This document shows positions 36,462 through 47,235 of a stretch of DNA of 64,000 bases, piece after piece. How positions within the stretch are numbered: position 1 is the stretch's first letter; each line of letters opens with the position of its first letter. The notes under the pieces are model-generated. The model had not been told where the DNA came from, ran no database searches, and worked only from the letters and a program-made list of their open reading frames with translations. The position numbers were made by a program, and so were the translations under genes. The stretch is from NCBI GenBank assembly GCA_016858145.1, contig JAEHOE010000125.1, forward strand, positions 1 through 64,000, in the 5' to 3' direction. The DNA comes from Edaphochlamys debaryana (lineage: Eukaryota > Chlorophyta > Chlorophyceae > Chlamydomonadales).

Positions 36462-39400
36462 TCAGTACATGAACTCCTTGTACAGCGGATCCACGGAGCG
36501 CTTCCACTTGGTCTCGTACAGCTCGAGCAGGTGGTCGGCCTTCAGGGGATGGGGTGGGGTGGGGTGGGGGTGGGGGGGATTGGGAGAGAAGGAAGAGAGC
36601 AGGAAAGTTGTCGGGGGGTCGTTGACGGGGTGGAATCAGTGTGGCGCTGAGAGCTCCGGGCCGGGCGCCAGCCTGTACAGCACCTGCCGCAACCCCCCAT
36701 CCGCCCCACCGCCGGCTGTTCTCCCCAGGGCGCAGGTCCGCCTCCGCCCCCTCCCCCCTCTCCTCGCCCCCTCCCCCCTCTCCTCGCCCCCTCCCCCCTC
36801 TCCTCGCCCCCTCTCCTCGCCCCCTCCCCCCTCTCCTCCTCCCCTCCCCCCTCTCCTCCTCCCCTCCCCCCTCTCCTCCTCCCTCCCCCCTCTCCTCCTC
36901 CCTCCCCCCTCTCCTCCTCCCCTCCCCCCTCTCCTCCTCCCCTCACCTGCGTGAGCCCGGTGTCCACGATCACCTCCAGGCGCTTGAGGAAGTGCGCCTC
37001 GTCCAGGCCCCGCCGCTCCAGGCCCCCGCGGGCGATGGACACAACCTTGGGGGGTTGGGGGGAGGGAGGGTGTGGGGCAGGGGGAGCGGGAGAGAGCGGG
37101 AGCGCATCAGTGACCTCAGCCGGGGACCGTGTCCCGCCTCTACTTCCCAAGCCGTGCCTTTCCTTCCCAAGCCCCTTCCCCTCCCTCTCCCTTCCTACTC
37201 CTTTCCCCAGTCCCCATTCCTCCCCCCCACCGCATCGGCCTCGCTGGCTACCGCTCCATCACTTCCTTCGCTCTGCCGCGAATGCTCATTGGCAGCTCGA
37301 CACCCCTCCCCTCCCTCCCCACCCTCCCTCACCCCCCCCACCTGCTTGGCCACGTCCTGCACGGTGCCCCCCCGGAAGGGCGTGCGCAGGCCCCCCCGCG
37401 GCACCTCCACGCGCAGGTACTCCCGCTCGGCGGGGGTCCAGTCCTGAATCAGGGCCAGGGCCTGGGGGGGGGAAGGGGGGAAGCGGTGGAGGGGGGGGAT
37501 GAGGAGGAGAGGGGGAACAAGGAAAGGGGAGCTCGAGCTCTGCGGAATCGCTCACCTTGCACTTGGCCCACAAGCCCACTCCCGCTGGGTTCCCCCTCCT
37601 TGTGGGCAGAGACCGGGGACTGCGACACCTATGCGGGACCATGCAACCCCACACACGCAACTGCTCACAACTGCACTAATACGTATCACGCGCCCACCCT
37701 ACGCACCCCAAACACACACACGTGCCGCCGTCCCCTCCCTCTAGGCCTGCACCAGCGACCCTCCTCGAAAACCCCCTTCAGGCGATACCGCCCACCACCT
37801 CGACGCCCCGTCGTCGTAGATGAGCCCCACCCCCGCCTGCCGCCCCTCCGACCGACGTGCCGAAACACACACGCTTTTCCCCCTCCCACCCCCCACCTCC
37901 CTCCCACCTGCCGCTGCGCCTCGTCGTCGTAGATGAGCCCCACCCACAACGCCGGCAGCGCGCACAGCATGCGCCAGGGGCCGCCGTCGGCGCCGCGCAT
38001 CTCCAGAAACTTCTTGAGCCGGACCTGAAAGGGGGGGCAGAGGGGGAGGGGGGAGGAGAGACACGTGTGTCGGAGCTCAGGCGTCCCCCCCAGTACCCAA
38101 GCTCACCCGTCGCCCCCAGCCACCACGCCCTCAGCCCGCCTTTTCCCCAGACCACAAGCCAATCAAGCCAGTCACACCAGCCCCCTCCTTGGCGCCCCCC
38201 AGCCCCCAACTCACTCCCCCCACATAACCCCAGGCCCCATCCCAGTCCCACCGTGCCAGCCCCACAGACCTCTCGAACCCGCCCCTCAGCCCCCTCTGCC
38301 CCCACCTCAGGGAAGATGCCCCCCGGCCCCCGGGTCACTCCGCCCATCCTATTTCAAGCCCCACGCTGCCAGGCCCGCCAGGCCCCACCCCGCCCTGCCA
38401 GGCCTCCGCCCCCACCTCCGGGAAGATGGTGGTCAGGTGGTTGGCCCAGTCCGCGATGGAGGGGTACTCGCCTGGGGAATAGGGGGGGGGGGGGGGTAGA
38501 GCCAGGCTGGAGGGGGGGGAGCGGCGATGCGGCAAGCCAGGGCAGGGGGCCACACACACGGCCAAACAGCAGGAAGCGGAGCCGTGGGGTCGCGTGGGGT
38601 GCGTTGGGCGCTGCTCGCAGAGGGCTATGGCCTCCCACGACTGCACCGACGCGTCCATCCGCCGCCTATAACCGCGTTCAAGCATTCGCAAACCGCACAA
38701 CCGCCAACCGCAGCAACCGCCAACCGCAGCAACCGCCAACCGACTCACCCGGCAGCGCGGGCAGCTTGCCCGCCATGAAGTCCTTCCAGGACTGACCCAG
38801 CGCGTTGACGTACTTGCCGTTGCGGTACACGAAGTACATCGGTACGGTCATGGCGTAGTCCACGTACCTGCATTGCGAGCGTACGACGGTACGGCAAAGG
38901 CACGCGGTGACCCCCGGCACCATGCACACGGTCACCACGCCCTGACGGTGGTTCCCTCCGCAACCCTCGTACCACCCCGCCCCAGTCCCTTGCCCTCCGC
39001 TCCTCTTCCCCCCCCCCCCCCACAAGCCTGCCCCCTCCCCTTCCAGCCTCACGCCTCCCCTCCCTCCCTCCCCCCACCCCCACGCACTTCTCGAAGTTCA
39101 TTCCCGGCTCAAACACGAAGGGCAGCCCCCCGGTGCGGGAGTTGTCCACGTCGGTCCACACGTGGCCGCGCATGCTCACGAGGCTGGGGGAAGGCGGGTT
39201 GGCGGTGGCAGGGTCACGTGACAGGGATCCAGACACACCCTTCTAACTCAGATTAGAAGGCCAGCCGCCGCCTGATCGTTTCCCGCTCAAAAAAGTGATA
39301 AAATACCCCCATGAGGCCCCCATGGGGCCCCCCATGTGCCCCCCCCCTCACCCCGTGGGCTTCCCCTCCTTGAAGGGGGAGTTGGCGAACAGCGCGTTGG

Positions 39401-41825
39401 CGATGGGCTGCAGCGCCAGCCCGATCCGGAACTTGTCCACCATGTCGGCCTCGGATTCGAAATCCAGGTTCACCTGGAGGGAGCGGGGGGGGGGGGGTGG
39501 CGGGCGGTCAAGCGGCGGATCGGGGGACATGCCGTGTGGGGGCACCACCCCTCGGGTCCCCTCGGGGGGGGGGGAGCTCTTGGGTGGCTAACGGCCTCAG
39601 TGTGGCGAGGAGGACCGGTCGGAAAGGGGGTGGGTGGGGCCCGCAGCCCAGCCCCCATGGGGGGCTCTCGGCCGCGTCAAGCGCCTCATGCCCTCAGCCC
39701 CATACCCCCCTCCCAGCCCCCCCCCCCCCGCCCCCCACCTGCACGGTGCACGTGCGGAACATCATGTCCAGACCCATGGACCCCACGGTGGGCATGTACG
39801 CCTTCATCAGGCTGTAGCGGCCCTGTCAGGGGGAAAAGGGAGGGGAGGGGGGGAGGGAAGCGGGCGGGCAGGGGTGTGAACCTGCAACCTGTGAGCCCTG
39901 GTCGGGAGCACAGGCCCGTCAGACCCTGTGGCCACCCCATGAGCAAGACACGGCAAGTGGCACCCAGCCCTCGCCCTTTCCTCCAGGACCTGGATGGCAA
40001 ACCTACTCCCAGAATGGCCCTCCCAACAGTGCCCGTACCGTCCGTGTCTCGACCCCTCAGGTCCCCCATCGTGGCGTGCCTTGGCTGCCACTGCCGACTG
40101 CCCCCAACCCGCCCAACGAAATCAAGCCCCTCCCGCTCCACCCCTCTCCACCCATGCCGGGGACGCTCAGGCCCTGTGCCCACGACCAACCTCATCCCCT
40201 TGGTCCTGCACGCCCGTCAACCCTCAAAGGCACTTGACCCCTTCCTCCCCATCCGCCCGGCCCCTGGGCCCCATCCCCACCACCCCGGGGTGCTGAGGCC
40301 CTGTGCCACTCCCCCACTCCCTGCCTTGCCCCACTCCTGCCTTCCTCCCCATCCGCCCGGCCGGGGCCCTCCAACTATCCCACACACACAACAAGTCCCC
40401 ACCCCTTTCCCTCCCTCCCATCCTCACCCACCCAAAGCCGCACCACCCCCCCCCATCCCACACACAGCTGGTCCCCCCACTCACCTTGGGCATGACGGGG
40501 ATCTCCGGGATGGTCCACTTGGGGTCGAACCCCACCCCCAGGAAGCCGCAGCCCATCTCCTCACAGATGGCCTTGACCTGTCAGGGGGGGAGAGGGGGGG
40601 AGGGGAGGGAGCAAGGAGGGGGGAGGGGAGTCGGGAGGGGTGTCAGCCAGACGGGGAGGGCATGGCGGAGGGCGACGAGAGAGGAGGGAGGCGAGGGTGG
40701 CGGCGCTGGGTGGGGGGTGCGACACGCGCCTGGCAGTACGGCAGGTTGTGGTGTCGGGGGCATGTGGGTGGTCGAGAAGGTGCCGAGGAGGACAGAAGGC
40801 AGCGGGGCCTGCTGCCCCTGTGCCCTCCTTCCCTGGAGCCTCGGCAGTCGCTATCAGCCCTCGCCCTTTGCACAGACGCACACTGGGGACCCCGGCTGGC
40901 TACAAGCGGTCCCATGTTCAGCCATGGAGGTTGGAGCCCTCGGCCCGCCCAAGCCCAGGCAAGCCGCGCCCTTTCCCCTAGCCGAGGCCCTGTCCTCGGC
41001 TCCTGCCAGCTGCAAACCCTCGCCTCCTTGTCCCAACCGATACTGACGACCGTGTAGGAGCAGGGGAACCGGTCCAAAGAAATAAATTGCACGAAACAAC
41101 CCGAAGAAACGGCCACGGCCACCAAAACAACCCCAGCCGCCGGCCCCAACAACCCCCCGCCTCGTAACCCCCGCCCACTGCCCCCACCTGGTACAGGTGG
41201 CTGTTGACCTCAGCGCACGTCTTGTGGATCGTGTCCACAGGCGCACCGCTGAGCTCAAACTGGCCGCCAGGCTCCAGCGTTACGCTCTGGCCGTCCTGCT
41301 GCACGCCGATGATGCGGCCCTCCTCCAGGATGGGCACCCATCCAAACCGCGACTCCAGTTTCCGCAGCAGCGTCGCGATTTGGTCATAGCTCATACGGCT
41401 GTTGTCCGTCAGGTTGAAGCCGAGCTTCTCGTGCTCGGTTCCGATCCTGCATAAGACAGCGCCAACGTCATGACCTGCGAGAGTCTGCCGACAGCCCCTC
41501 GGAAGCCTGTCGACTCCCCTCGAGCCGTCATTAGTCGAGCGGGCATCATACCGGAACGCCCTGGCCGTCGGCCCAGGAACCTCGATCGAGAGGCATCCGC
41601 CCAAGGTGCGCACCTCCAGGCACTCTTGGGCCTACACCCGGACTTCAGGTAGTTCACGAGCTCCTCCTTTAGCAGCGGCTCCGTGCGCTTCTCCGCGACG
41701 GCGGGCGCGTTCGCGTGGAGAGGCGCGAGAGGCCGGCAGACCCGACGTGGGCCGCGACAGCCAGTCGGGACGGCAGGCTGTCCAGGACACCGCTTTCCGA
41801 CATCCAACGCTAGTTGGCGCACCAT
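36462..41825 (-). CDS. GSH1: Glutamate-cysteine ligase (gamma-glutamylcysteine synthetase), plant type, 12 exons
   Basis: This enzyme joins glutamate and cysteine using ATP, the first and rate-limiting step of glutathione synthesis, normally in the plastid. Exons: 41614-41825, 41188-41446, 40485-40577, 39739-39822, 39352-39473, 39088-39183, 38749-38867, 38416-38471, 37908-38024, 37342-37461, 36947-37045, 36462-36539. All are GT-AG and in phase, giving 484 aa, the usual size for plant/algal GSH1. Residues 1 to about 48 are rich in Arg, Ala and Pro and look like a transit peptide. Family hallmarks include [10 protein letters not shown] (72-81), [61 protein letters not shown], and a C-terminus ending DPLYKEFMY. 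The start is the first ATG before the transit-like region; an additional upstream exon is possible. The enzyme is unrelated in function to its SRCR neighbour, which lies on the same strand 1.9 kb downstream. Confidence 0.93.
36745..36945. repeat. CT-rich minisatellite in the last GSH1 intron
   Basis: About 200 bp of near-tandem cccctcccccctctcctcc variants (GA-rich on the gene strand) end directly at the donor of exon 11. The purine/pyrimidine asymmetry could favour triplex formation. Confidence 0.85.
37809..37943. repeat. GSH1: 22-bp micro-duplication of GSH1 exon 9 inside the adjacent intron
   Basis: The string cgtcgtcgtagatgagcccc followed by ac occurs at 37922-37943, inside exon 9 (coding VGLIYDD), and again at 37809-37830 in the next intron. 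The copy is followed on the gene strand by a different reading and has no good splice sites, so it looks like a partial exon copy. Confidence 0.75.
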
Positions 41826-43986
41826 CGGTGCAGGTCTGAGGGCCTACGGCGCAAAATTGCAAGAATGACGTTGCGTGGTCTCAGGCTCGCGGTCAAAGCT
41901 CGCTTGTGAGCAACCAGGCTCTGTGACAGTGACTTGTTTATACAAAGCACATAGATAAGTGGCAACGCAGCCTTACAAAACGCTGTGCACACATCCGCTG
42001 TGCACTCCCGACCGACGCACACGCCCCAAACCCCTTTACCCCGCCGCCCCGGGCCGCAGCCCCGGACGCTGGCGCACACAAATGCCCAGCCACCCACTTA
42101 ACCCGGGGCCCCCCATCCCTCGCGGATTCCTTAATCATATAGGCGACGACGAAAGCCTTAAGGTCTCGGCGTCGACATGTTGCGTAACGTGGCCCGGCGT
42201 CGCCAGCAGTAAGGCAACTAGCCGAGCAATAAGGCTCTCCGCCCCGTCGTACTGGGCCTGCACTCGCCCCCACACTGGGCGCACTCCTGAGGACCCAACA
42301 AACGTCTCCTCCCGCGCCCCCCCATACCCCATCATCGGGACCTTTCGGGGTCAGTCGGCAGTCGGCGACAACCCGCATCCCGCGTGGGCTTGTCGCAATC
42401 GGGACACGGCCCCCTCTCCGGCGGCAAGCTCCTGAGGAACGCTGCCCCCTCCCCGGGCCGACTTCAACTCCCCTCGTTAGAGGCAAAGCCCCTTCACACC
42501 CGCACACAGGCTGTTGTTATTGGACGGGAGGATCGTACCATGATTCAGGGCCGAGTCGGGGCGGCGGGCGGAGGCACTGTGTGCGCGCCGATCGCCTGAG
42601 GTTTGAAGACATTAACGAACTGAAAGCGCTTGGGTCCCGACCTCAGTAGTCGGCAAGCACGTCCACTGGCTGGACGAGGCTTGACGGGGAAGACGAAAGG
42701 CACGGAGGCACGGGGCTGCAGATAGTCAGCGCGGCGAGCTGGGAGACTGGAGGTGCGACAGGCTGAGGCTAAGGCCTAGCAAGGACCATAGAGTCGTGTC
42801 AGGCTAAGCCGGGAGTGACCACCTGGCCATGATCTAGCAAGGGACTCCAGCGCGGGCACTCAGGGCCTCACGGGGCCTCACGGCGGGAGGCGAGCGAGAG
42901 AGGGTGCACTCAGGATGGAGTGGTGCAGGGGTGGGGGCGACCGGGGGAGCCAGGTGGCCTCCAGTGCGTGGCTCCCCCGCATCAGGGTGACGGTCTGACG
43001 GGCGCATGTATGCCCAGGGGTACGTGCCTCCGTGCGTGGCTCAGCGAGCGGGGGCACCGGGGTCATGGAGCCCCCGGCACCCTAGGCACCGGCCGGCGGG
43101 CGTGGTTGTACGGCATGGCGATGGCCCTGACGTACTTGAGCATGCTGTACGTACTGCTGGTACTGCCGTGCGGCATGAGTTGAAGTCATTAGTAACCTCT
43201 TGTGCGGGACTCCGTACTCCGTGCTGATGGCCTTCAGTAAGCTCCATGCCGAGAGGGACAGCCTCTGGGATTCCCCACTGACCATTGACTCAATGCCTCG
43301 GAGGCTCGGGCGCGCTATTGCACATTTATGTTACGCGGAGGGTTGTGGAGGGCTCCCTTGTACGTGCGCTGCTATAAAGAGCTTTTAGTTGAAGGGCAGG
43401 CAGGGGTTGCCGAAGCACTGCACTCCCCGCCCTACACACCCCAGGCCAGAGGAGAACAAACATCTCCTTGTTACCTAGCTTGCTTGACATCATGTATTTG
43501 CGCTCTGACATAGCGCTGATGCAGATAGCCCCTGCCATATGTACGTCCTTGCAGGTTGAAAGCTGCTGCGAGCAGCAGCTTGCTTGTCAAGGTCTAGACA
43601 CCAACATCACACACGCCTACTAACACCGGGGCCACCTGTCCAACCGATAGGTCCGTGAGTGACTCCCCAAACATCAAGGTTGTGCGCCTCCTTGCTTTGT
43701 ACAATTTATCTTGCTGTTCATGCCATTGAAACAAAGCGGCTGCAGCCACACGCGCGGGGATGGCAGCGCACGCTCAGAGAGAAGCAAGTCACCGCCAGAA
43801 AGCGGGCTCACAAGGACCAAGCGAAGAGGTTGAAAAGGGTTGAGCGGATCAAACCCTACGGGTCCGGACCTTCTCCCATGGATACGAGTTGACCACCCTC
43901 CGCAATTGGTGTCTGCTGGGGCCGTGTCCATGCCTGCACCCCCAATCCTCCGGACATTGCTGGGGTCTAACCGCCGCGTGCCGTGC
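41826..43986. other. Intergenic region upstream of GSH1
   Basis: No exon with both good splice sites and a recognisable domain was found on either strand. The ORF on - at 41938-42507 and others are not supported by motifs. The GSH1 promoter should lie near 41830-42100, but no TATA box is obvious. The 42600-43650 part is less GC-rich and shows nothing identifiable. Confidence 0.45.
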
Positions 43987-44361
43987 TCATGTGCCGGTCG
44001 GCATGACACGCGCCTCGCGCAGCACGGCCCGCCTCCACCGCACAGCAACCACGGCGCCCGCCACCAGCAGTGCGGCGCCCACCACTCCGCACACCACACC
44101 CACGACCACCGTGGCCGGCGAAGCGCCGGTGGCGGCAGCGCGAGCTGCCTCGCCTGCTCCCTGCTGGGTCGGGGTATCCGGGGGGCTTGCGGCCATGCCC
44201 GCATCGAGTGTCACGACATCCCCTCCGCTGCTTCTGGCCACTCTGGCCCCACCAGCTTCAGTCCGCTCTGCAGTGTTGCCGCTTGGAGGCTCGAGTGTAA
44301 CCTCCGACGTCAACGTTACCGGGTCCTCTTTGGGAGCTGCAATGGTTGCTGGCAGTGGGAT
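43987..44361 (-). CDS. Orphan 3' exon coding a single transmembrane segment
   Basis: A possible acceptor (ttggcgcag) precedes an open frame that starts IPLPATIAAPKED and ends at TGA 43989-43987 (about 124 codons). It has a Ser/Thr/Pro/Ala-rich stretch (including PPDTPTQQ), then a clear hydrophobic segment (ATVVVGVVCGVVGAALLVAG) followed by basic residues (VRWRRAVLREARV), the pattern of a type I membrane anchor with a short cytoplasmic tail. No upstream exon with a signal peptide or extracellular domain could be assigned. It may be the last exon of an unresolved gene or a leftover of one. An ATG at 44370 would also give an intronless 127-aa protein without a signal peptide. Confidence 0.4.
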   Translation of the reverse strand: MPLPATIAAPKEDPVTLTSEVTLEPPSGNTAERTEAGGARVARSSGGDVVTLDAGMAASPPDTPTQQGAGEAARAAATGASPATVVVGVVCGVVGAALLVAGAVVAVRWRRAVLREARVMPTGT

Positions 44362-46105
44362 CTGCGCCAACGCTCAGGCTCCCAGGCCAGTCCCACCTTG
44401 AGTTAAGCGACAGCCCGCCGCAGCTCAGCCGCAGCTCTGGAGCAACGTTCCGCGTCGCCCAGCAAAGTCCACTGGTATGGGCACCTAACGGCGAAGCCTG
44501 CGTGGGGAAAGGACAGGGCGCGTGGGAGCACGGTGGTGGGTCCTGACACGCGTGCGGGGGACTGCCATCTGCTGTTCCCTTGTCCTGCGGACTCCGAACG
44601 TGCTTTGTTCTATCCCTCTCGGTCGATAGTACCCGCTGCCGCTGAGAGCATTGTTCCGACGTGGTCCCATCGCCCGTTCCTGACCCCGCCTGGACACGAG
44701 GGCCCACCTGGACACGCGCGCGAGGTAGGTAGGTATGCCCGGTACTGGTGCCCACCCGCGAGACCACCTCCGTGACACGACTTGACCTGAGGGGGGGCGG
44801 CAGCAGCAACAACGACGTGTCAGTTGAGCGCTCTTAGGTCTGGCGCATCCACGGGTGGGCTATGGCGGCGGGGGGCGGCGGGGGACCGCGTGCTGGGGGC
44901 TGAGCATTAGTGCCGGCCTGGAGGGGCTATCCATCGTCCCAGGCGACAACGCAAACTGCCACGCGCACGGCCGCCCCCCCTCCCCCCCAACCAAGCAAGC
45001 ACCACACCCCTATGCGAATGGCTGAACGAGTGCGGGTAGGGGTGGGGCGCCCCGGCCATCGACACATCCTCCCCGTGGGAATGCTGCTGCTGCCCGCCGG
45101 GGGCCACAGACAAGGTCGCGGGCGACATTCCCCCCACCTCGCGACGTAGTTACAATCCTCCCCTTGTACACAATAGTGTGAGGTAGAGTGGCGACGGCGT
45201 TTGCGGAGCGCGTTTGCGGAGTGCCCGTTAAATGGTGAACCCGGGAAGCGCTACAGTGACGACAGCGGCTACAAGGAAAAGCTTCAAGCCTAAAGGATTC
45301 GGGCAAAGGGTGTGGGCGTGCAGAAATGTTCTTGCCGCGCCAAGCGCTCGCAAGCTTTCGCGACTACGTTCACATGCTTTCAGCGGGTTGGGGGCGGTGT
45401 TGAAGGTATTGCGTATAGAAGGGGCCTGAGAATAAGAGTCTTCCGAGTGCGGCTTGCACTTGGGCGGGGCGCGGCACGGCCCCTGCACGAGGCAAGCCAC
45501 GACGTCTCGCCCTTCTGCCCCGTGGCCCCGCCCCGGGCGGTGACCCCCGGCACTGCACCTTCCCGCGCAACCGGACACTCGCACGCCTGATGAGCCTCAT
45601 GTCTATGCCATCAGCTGTCTGTTCACGCATTGATTGCCCAGCTACAAGCAACGCCAGGCCCAAAGTGCATGGCCTGAAGACTGAAGACTGCTGCATGGTA
45701 TGTGGGCAATCGAGCCTGCTGAAGGGCGAGCCGCAGCGCACGCCTGCCCCCCGCCGCGCCTTCCAGCCCCGCCAGCTTCACCTATTGGGTAAACTGACCT
45801 GATCACGCCTTTCTGATGGGGCGGATGAGCAGAACCGCGACGGGGAACCCGTGCCCGAAAGTGGCCAAAGTGCCTGAAGGCATCACATTGGCTGGGCCCA
45901 GCGGTGCGTCCCACACGCGCGACGCCCCCTCAAGCGGCCAGGTAGGCCAGGATAGACGAAGAAGCAGCCAAACGGCAAGGGGGGAGGGGCGGCAAGGGCG
46001 CAGGTCAGGGCCGGGTCGACGGCGGTGAGGGCCGGGCACGCAAGCGGGTATGGACGGACCCCTCTTGGGTACTCAGTCGTGTGCGGCCAGCAGGACTGAC
46101 CCATT
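44362..46105. other. Gene-poor interval with one dispersed repeat
   Basis: I see no supported coding sequence. The stretch 44893-45010 is a copy of a dispersed repeat that recurs at 63890-64000. Confidence 0.45.
44893..45010. repeat. Dispersed ~110-bp repeat, copy 1
   Basis: From ggcctggaggggc through caggcgacaacgcaa, ctgccacgcgcac and ccaaccaagcaagcaccaca, this stretch matches 63890-64000 with only small differences. It carries no ORF. It could be a fragment of a non-autonomous element. Confidence 0.85.
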
Positions 46106-46233
46106 TTACGAGCGCAAGGAACAAACACCTCAGGTCGTCGTAATCCCTTCCGCTCGTCAAGAGCATAAGCCGAATGAAGGGGTCAGGGATAATGTAACTA
46201 GTCCCCTGGATCCAAGTCCCTGATGGGCGGGCG
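46106..46233 (+). repeat. Fold-back repeat, left arm (~126 bp)
   Basis: This arm runs from acgagcgcaaggaacaaac to tgatgggcgggc and is matched in inverted orientation by 46611-46736 with a few indels and substitutions. The spacer is about 377 bp. Parts of the same sequence also occur as a direct copy at about 46552-46596 and in the perfect palindrome at 46817-46955. Confidence 0.85.
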
Positions 46234-46610
46234 GGAGTCAGTCTGGCCGTCGCTCGTCAAAGCTAGGGACTCCCTCGACGAATTCCCGCAAGCGCTGTAT
46301 GTACGGAGCTCGCGAGCCGCGCTGGCAACTCGCGGGGCTAGGCGGATACGAGGGGCCGACGAGGACGAGGGGGAGCCTCGTTGCGCCGACGAAGCGGCCC
46401 CGCGGGGCGATATCAGGCTTTCGGCTGCCATAGGGCTGCCGTGGAGTGTTCTGCCGGCTGGTACCTTTCCGGCTGCTTCGCATGGCTAGTCCTAGTGGCG
46501 CTCGTCCTCGAAGTCCCTGTCAGGAACGGTCAGCACTTGCAGGAACGTCCAGACTGACCCATTTGACGAGCGCAAGGGACAAACACCGTCGTAATCAAAA
46601 ACACAGGGAC

Positions 46611-46736
46611 GCCCGCCCATCAGGGACTTGGATCCAGGGGACTAGTTACATTATCCCTGACCCCTATATTCGGCTTATACTCTTGACGAGCGGAAGGGAT
46701 TACGACGACCTGAGGTGTTTGTTCCTTGCGCTCGTG
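46611..46736 (-). repeat. Fold-back repeat, right arm
   Basis: This is the inverted partner of 46106-46233, including the shared blocks cttggatccaggggactag and gacgagcggaagggattac. No transposase ORF lies between the arms, so this would be a non-autonomous element or a rearranged cluster. Confidence 0.85.
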
Positions 46737-46816
46737 AAAAGTGTCAGTCTGGACGAATTCCCGCAAGCCCTGACGTTCTCTGACAGGGACTTGGATCCAG
46801 GGGACTAGCTACATTA

Positions 46817-46955
46817 TCCCTGACCCCTTCGGCTTATGCTCTTGACGAGCGGAAGGGATTACGACGACCTCCTCCCGCAACCAGGTCGTCGTAGTCTGAC
46901 CTGGTCGTCGTAATCCCTTCCGCTCGTCAAGAGCATAAGCCGAAGGGGTCAGGGA
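46817..46955. repeat. Perfect 53-bp inverted repeat (hairpin)
   Basis: Bases 46817-46869 and 46903-46955 are exact reverse complements, beginning tccctgacccc and ending acgacgacc, with a 33-bp loop. The arm sequence is a third copy of the core found in the larger fold-back pair nearby. Confidence 0.95.
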
Positions 46956-47183
46956 GTATAGACCCAAAGTGGTTGCTCCGCTGGCCCTTGCTCCCGCTCA
47001 GCGCGCCTGACGGGAAAGGGCCACAAGCATCTCAGTCGTCCGCGTGCTAGGCAGCATATGGGGGGGACTCAAAGGCTCATTCCTGACCTCCGACACCCGG
47101 TGGGCCACGCACCTCGGCCGGCCGAGCGATTCCGGATTCTGGCGACCAAGCAGCTCTGTGTTCAGCATTTTAGGCGCGTCGGC

Positions 47184-47190
47184 TATATAA
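47184..47190 (+). promoter_or_regulatory. TATA box of the HYR gene
   Basis: tatataa sits 46 bp upstream of the ATG at 47236, implying a very short 5' UTR of roughly 20 nt. It is the only clean TATA motif close to the start. Confidence 0.55.
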
Positions 47191-47235
47191 CATGCTCAAA
47201 GTCTGACCTAGGAAGTTAGCATCCGTCTTGACGCT

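Noticed and set aside
39336..41057. 573-aa ORF on the + strand
   Set aside because: It is the antisense shadow of GSH1 exons and introns, which are firmly identified on the - strand.
41938..42507. 189-aa ORF on the - strand upstream of GSH1
   Set aside because: No domain was recognised and there is no splice support. It could be a worn transposon piece but cannot be supported.
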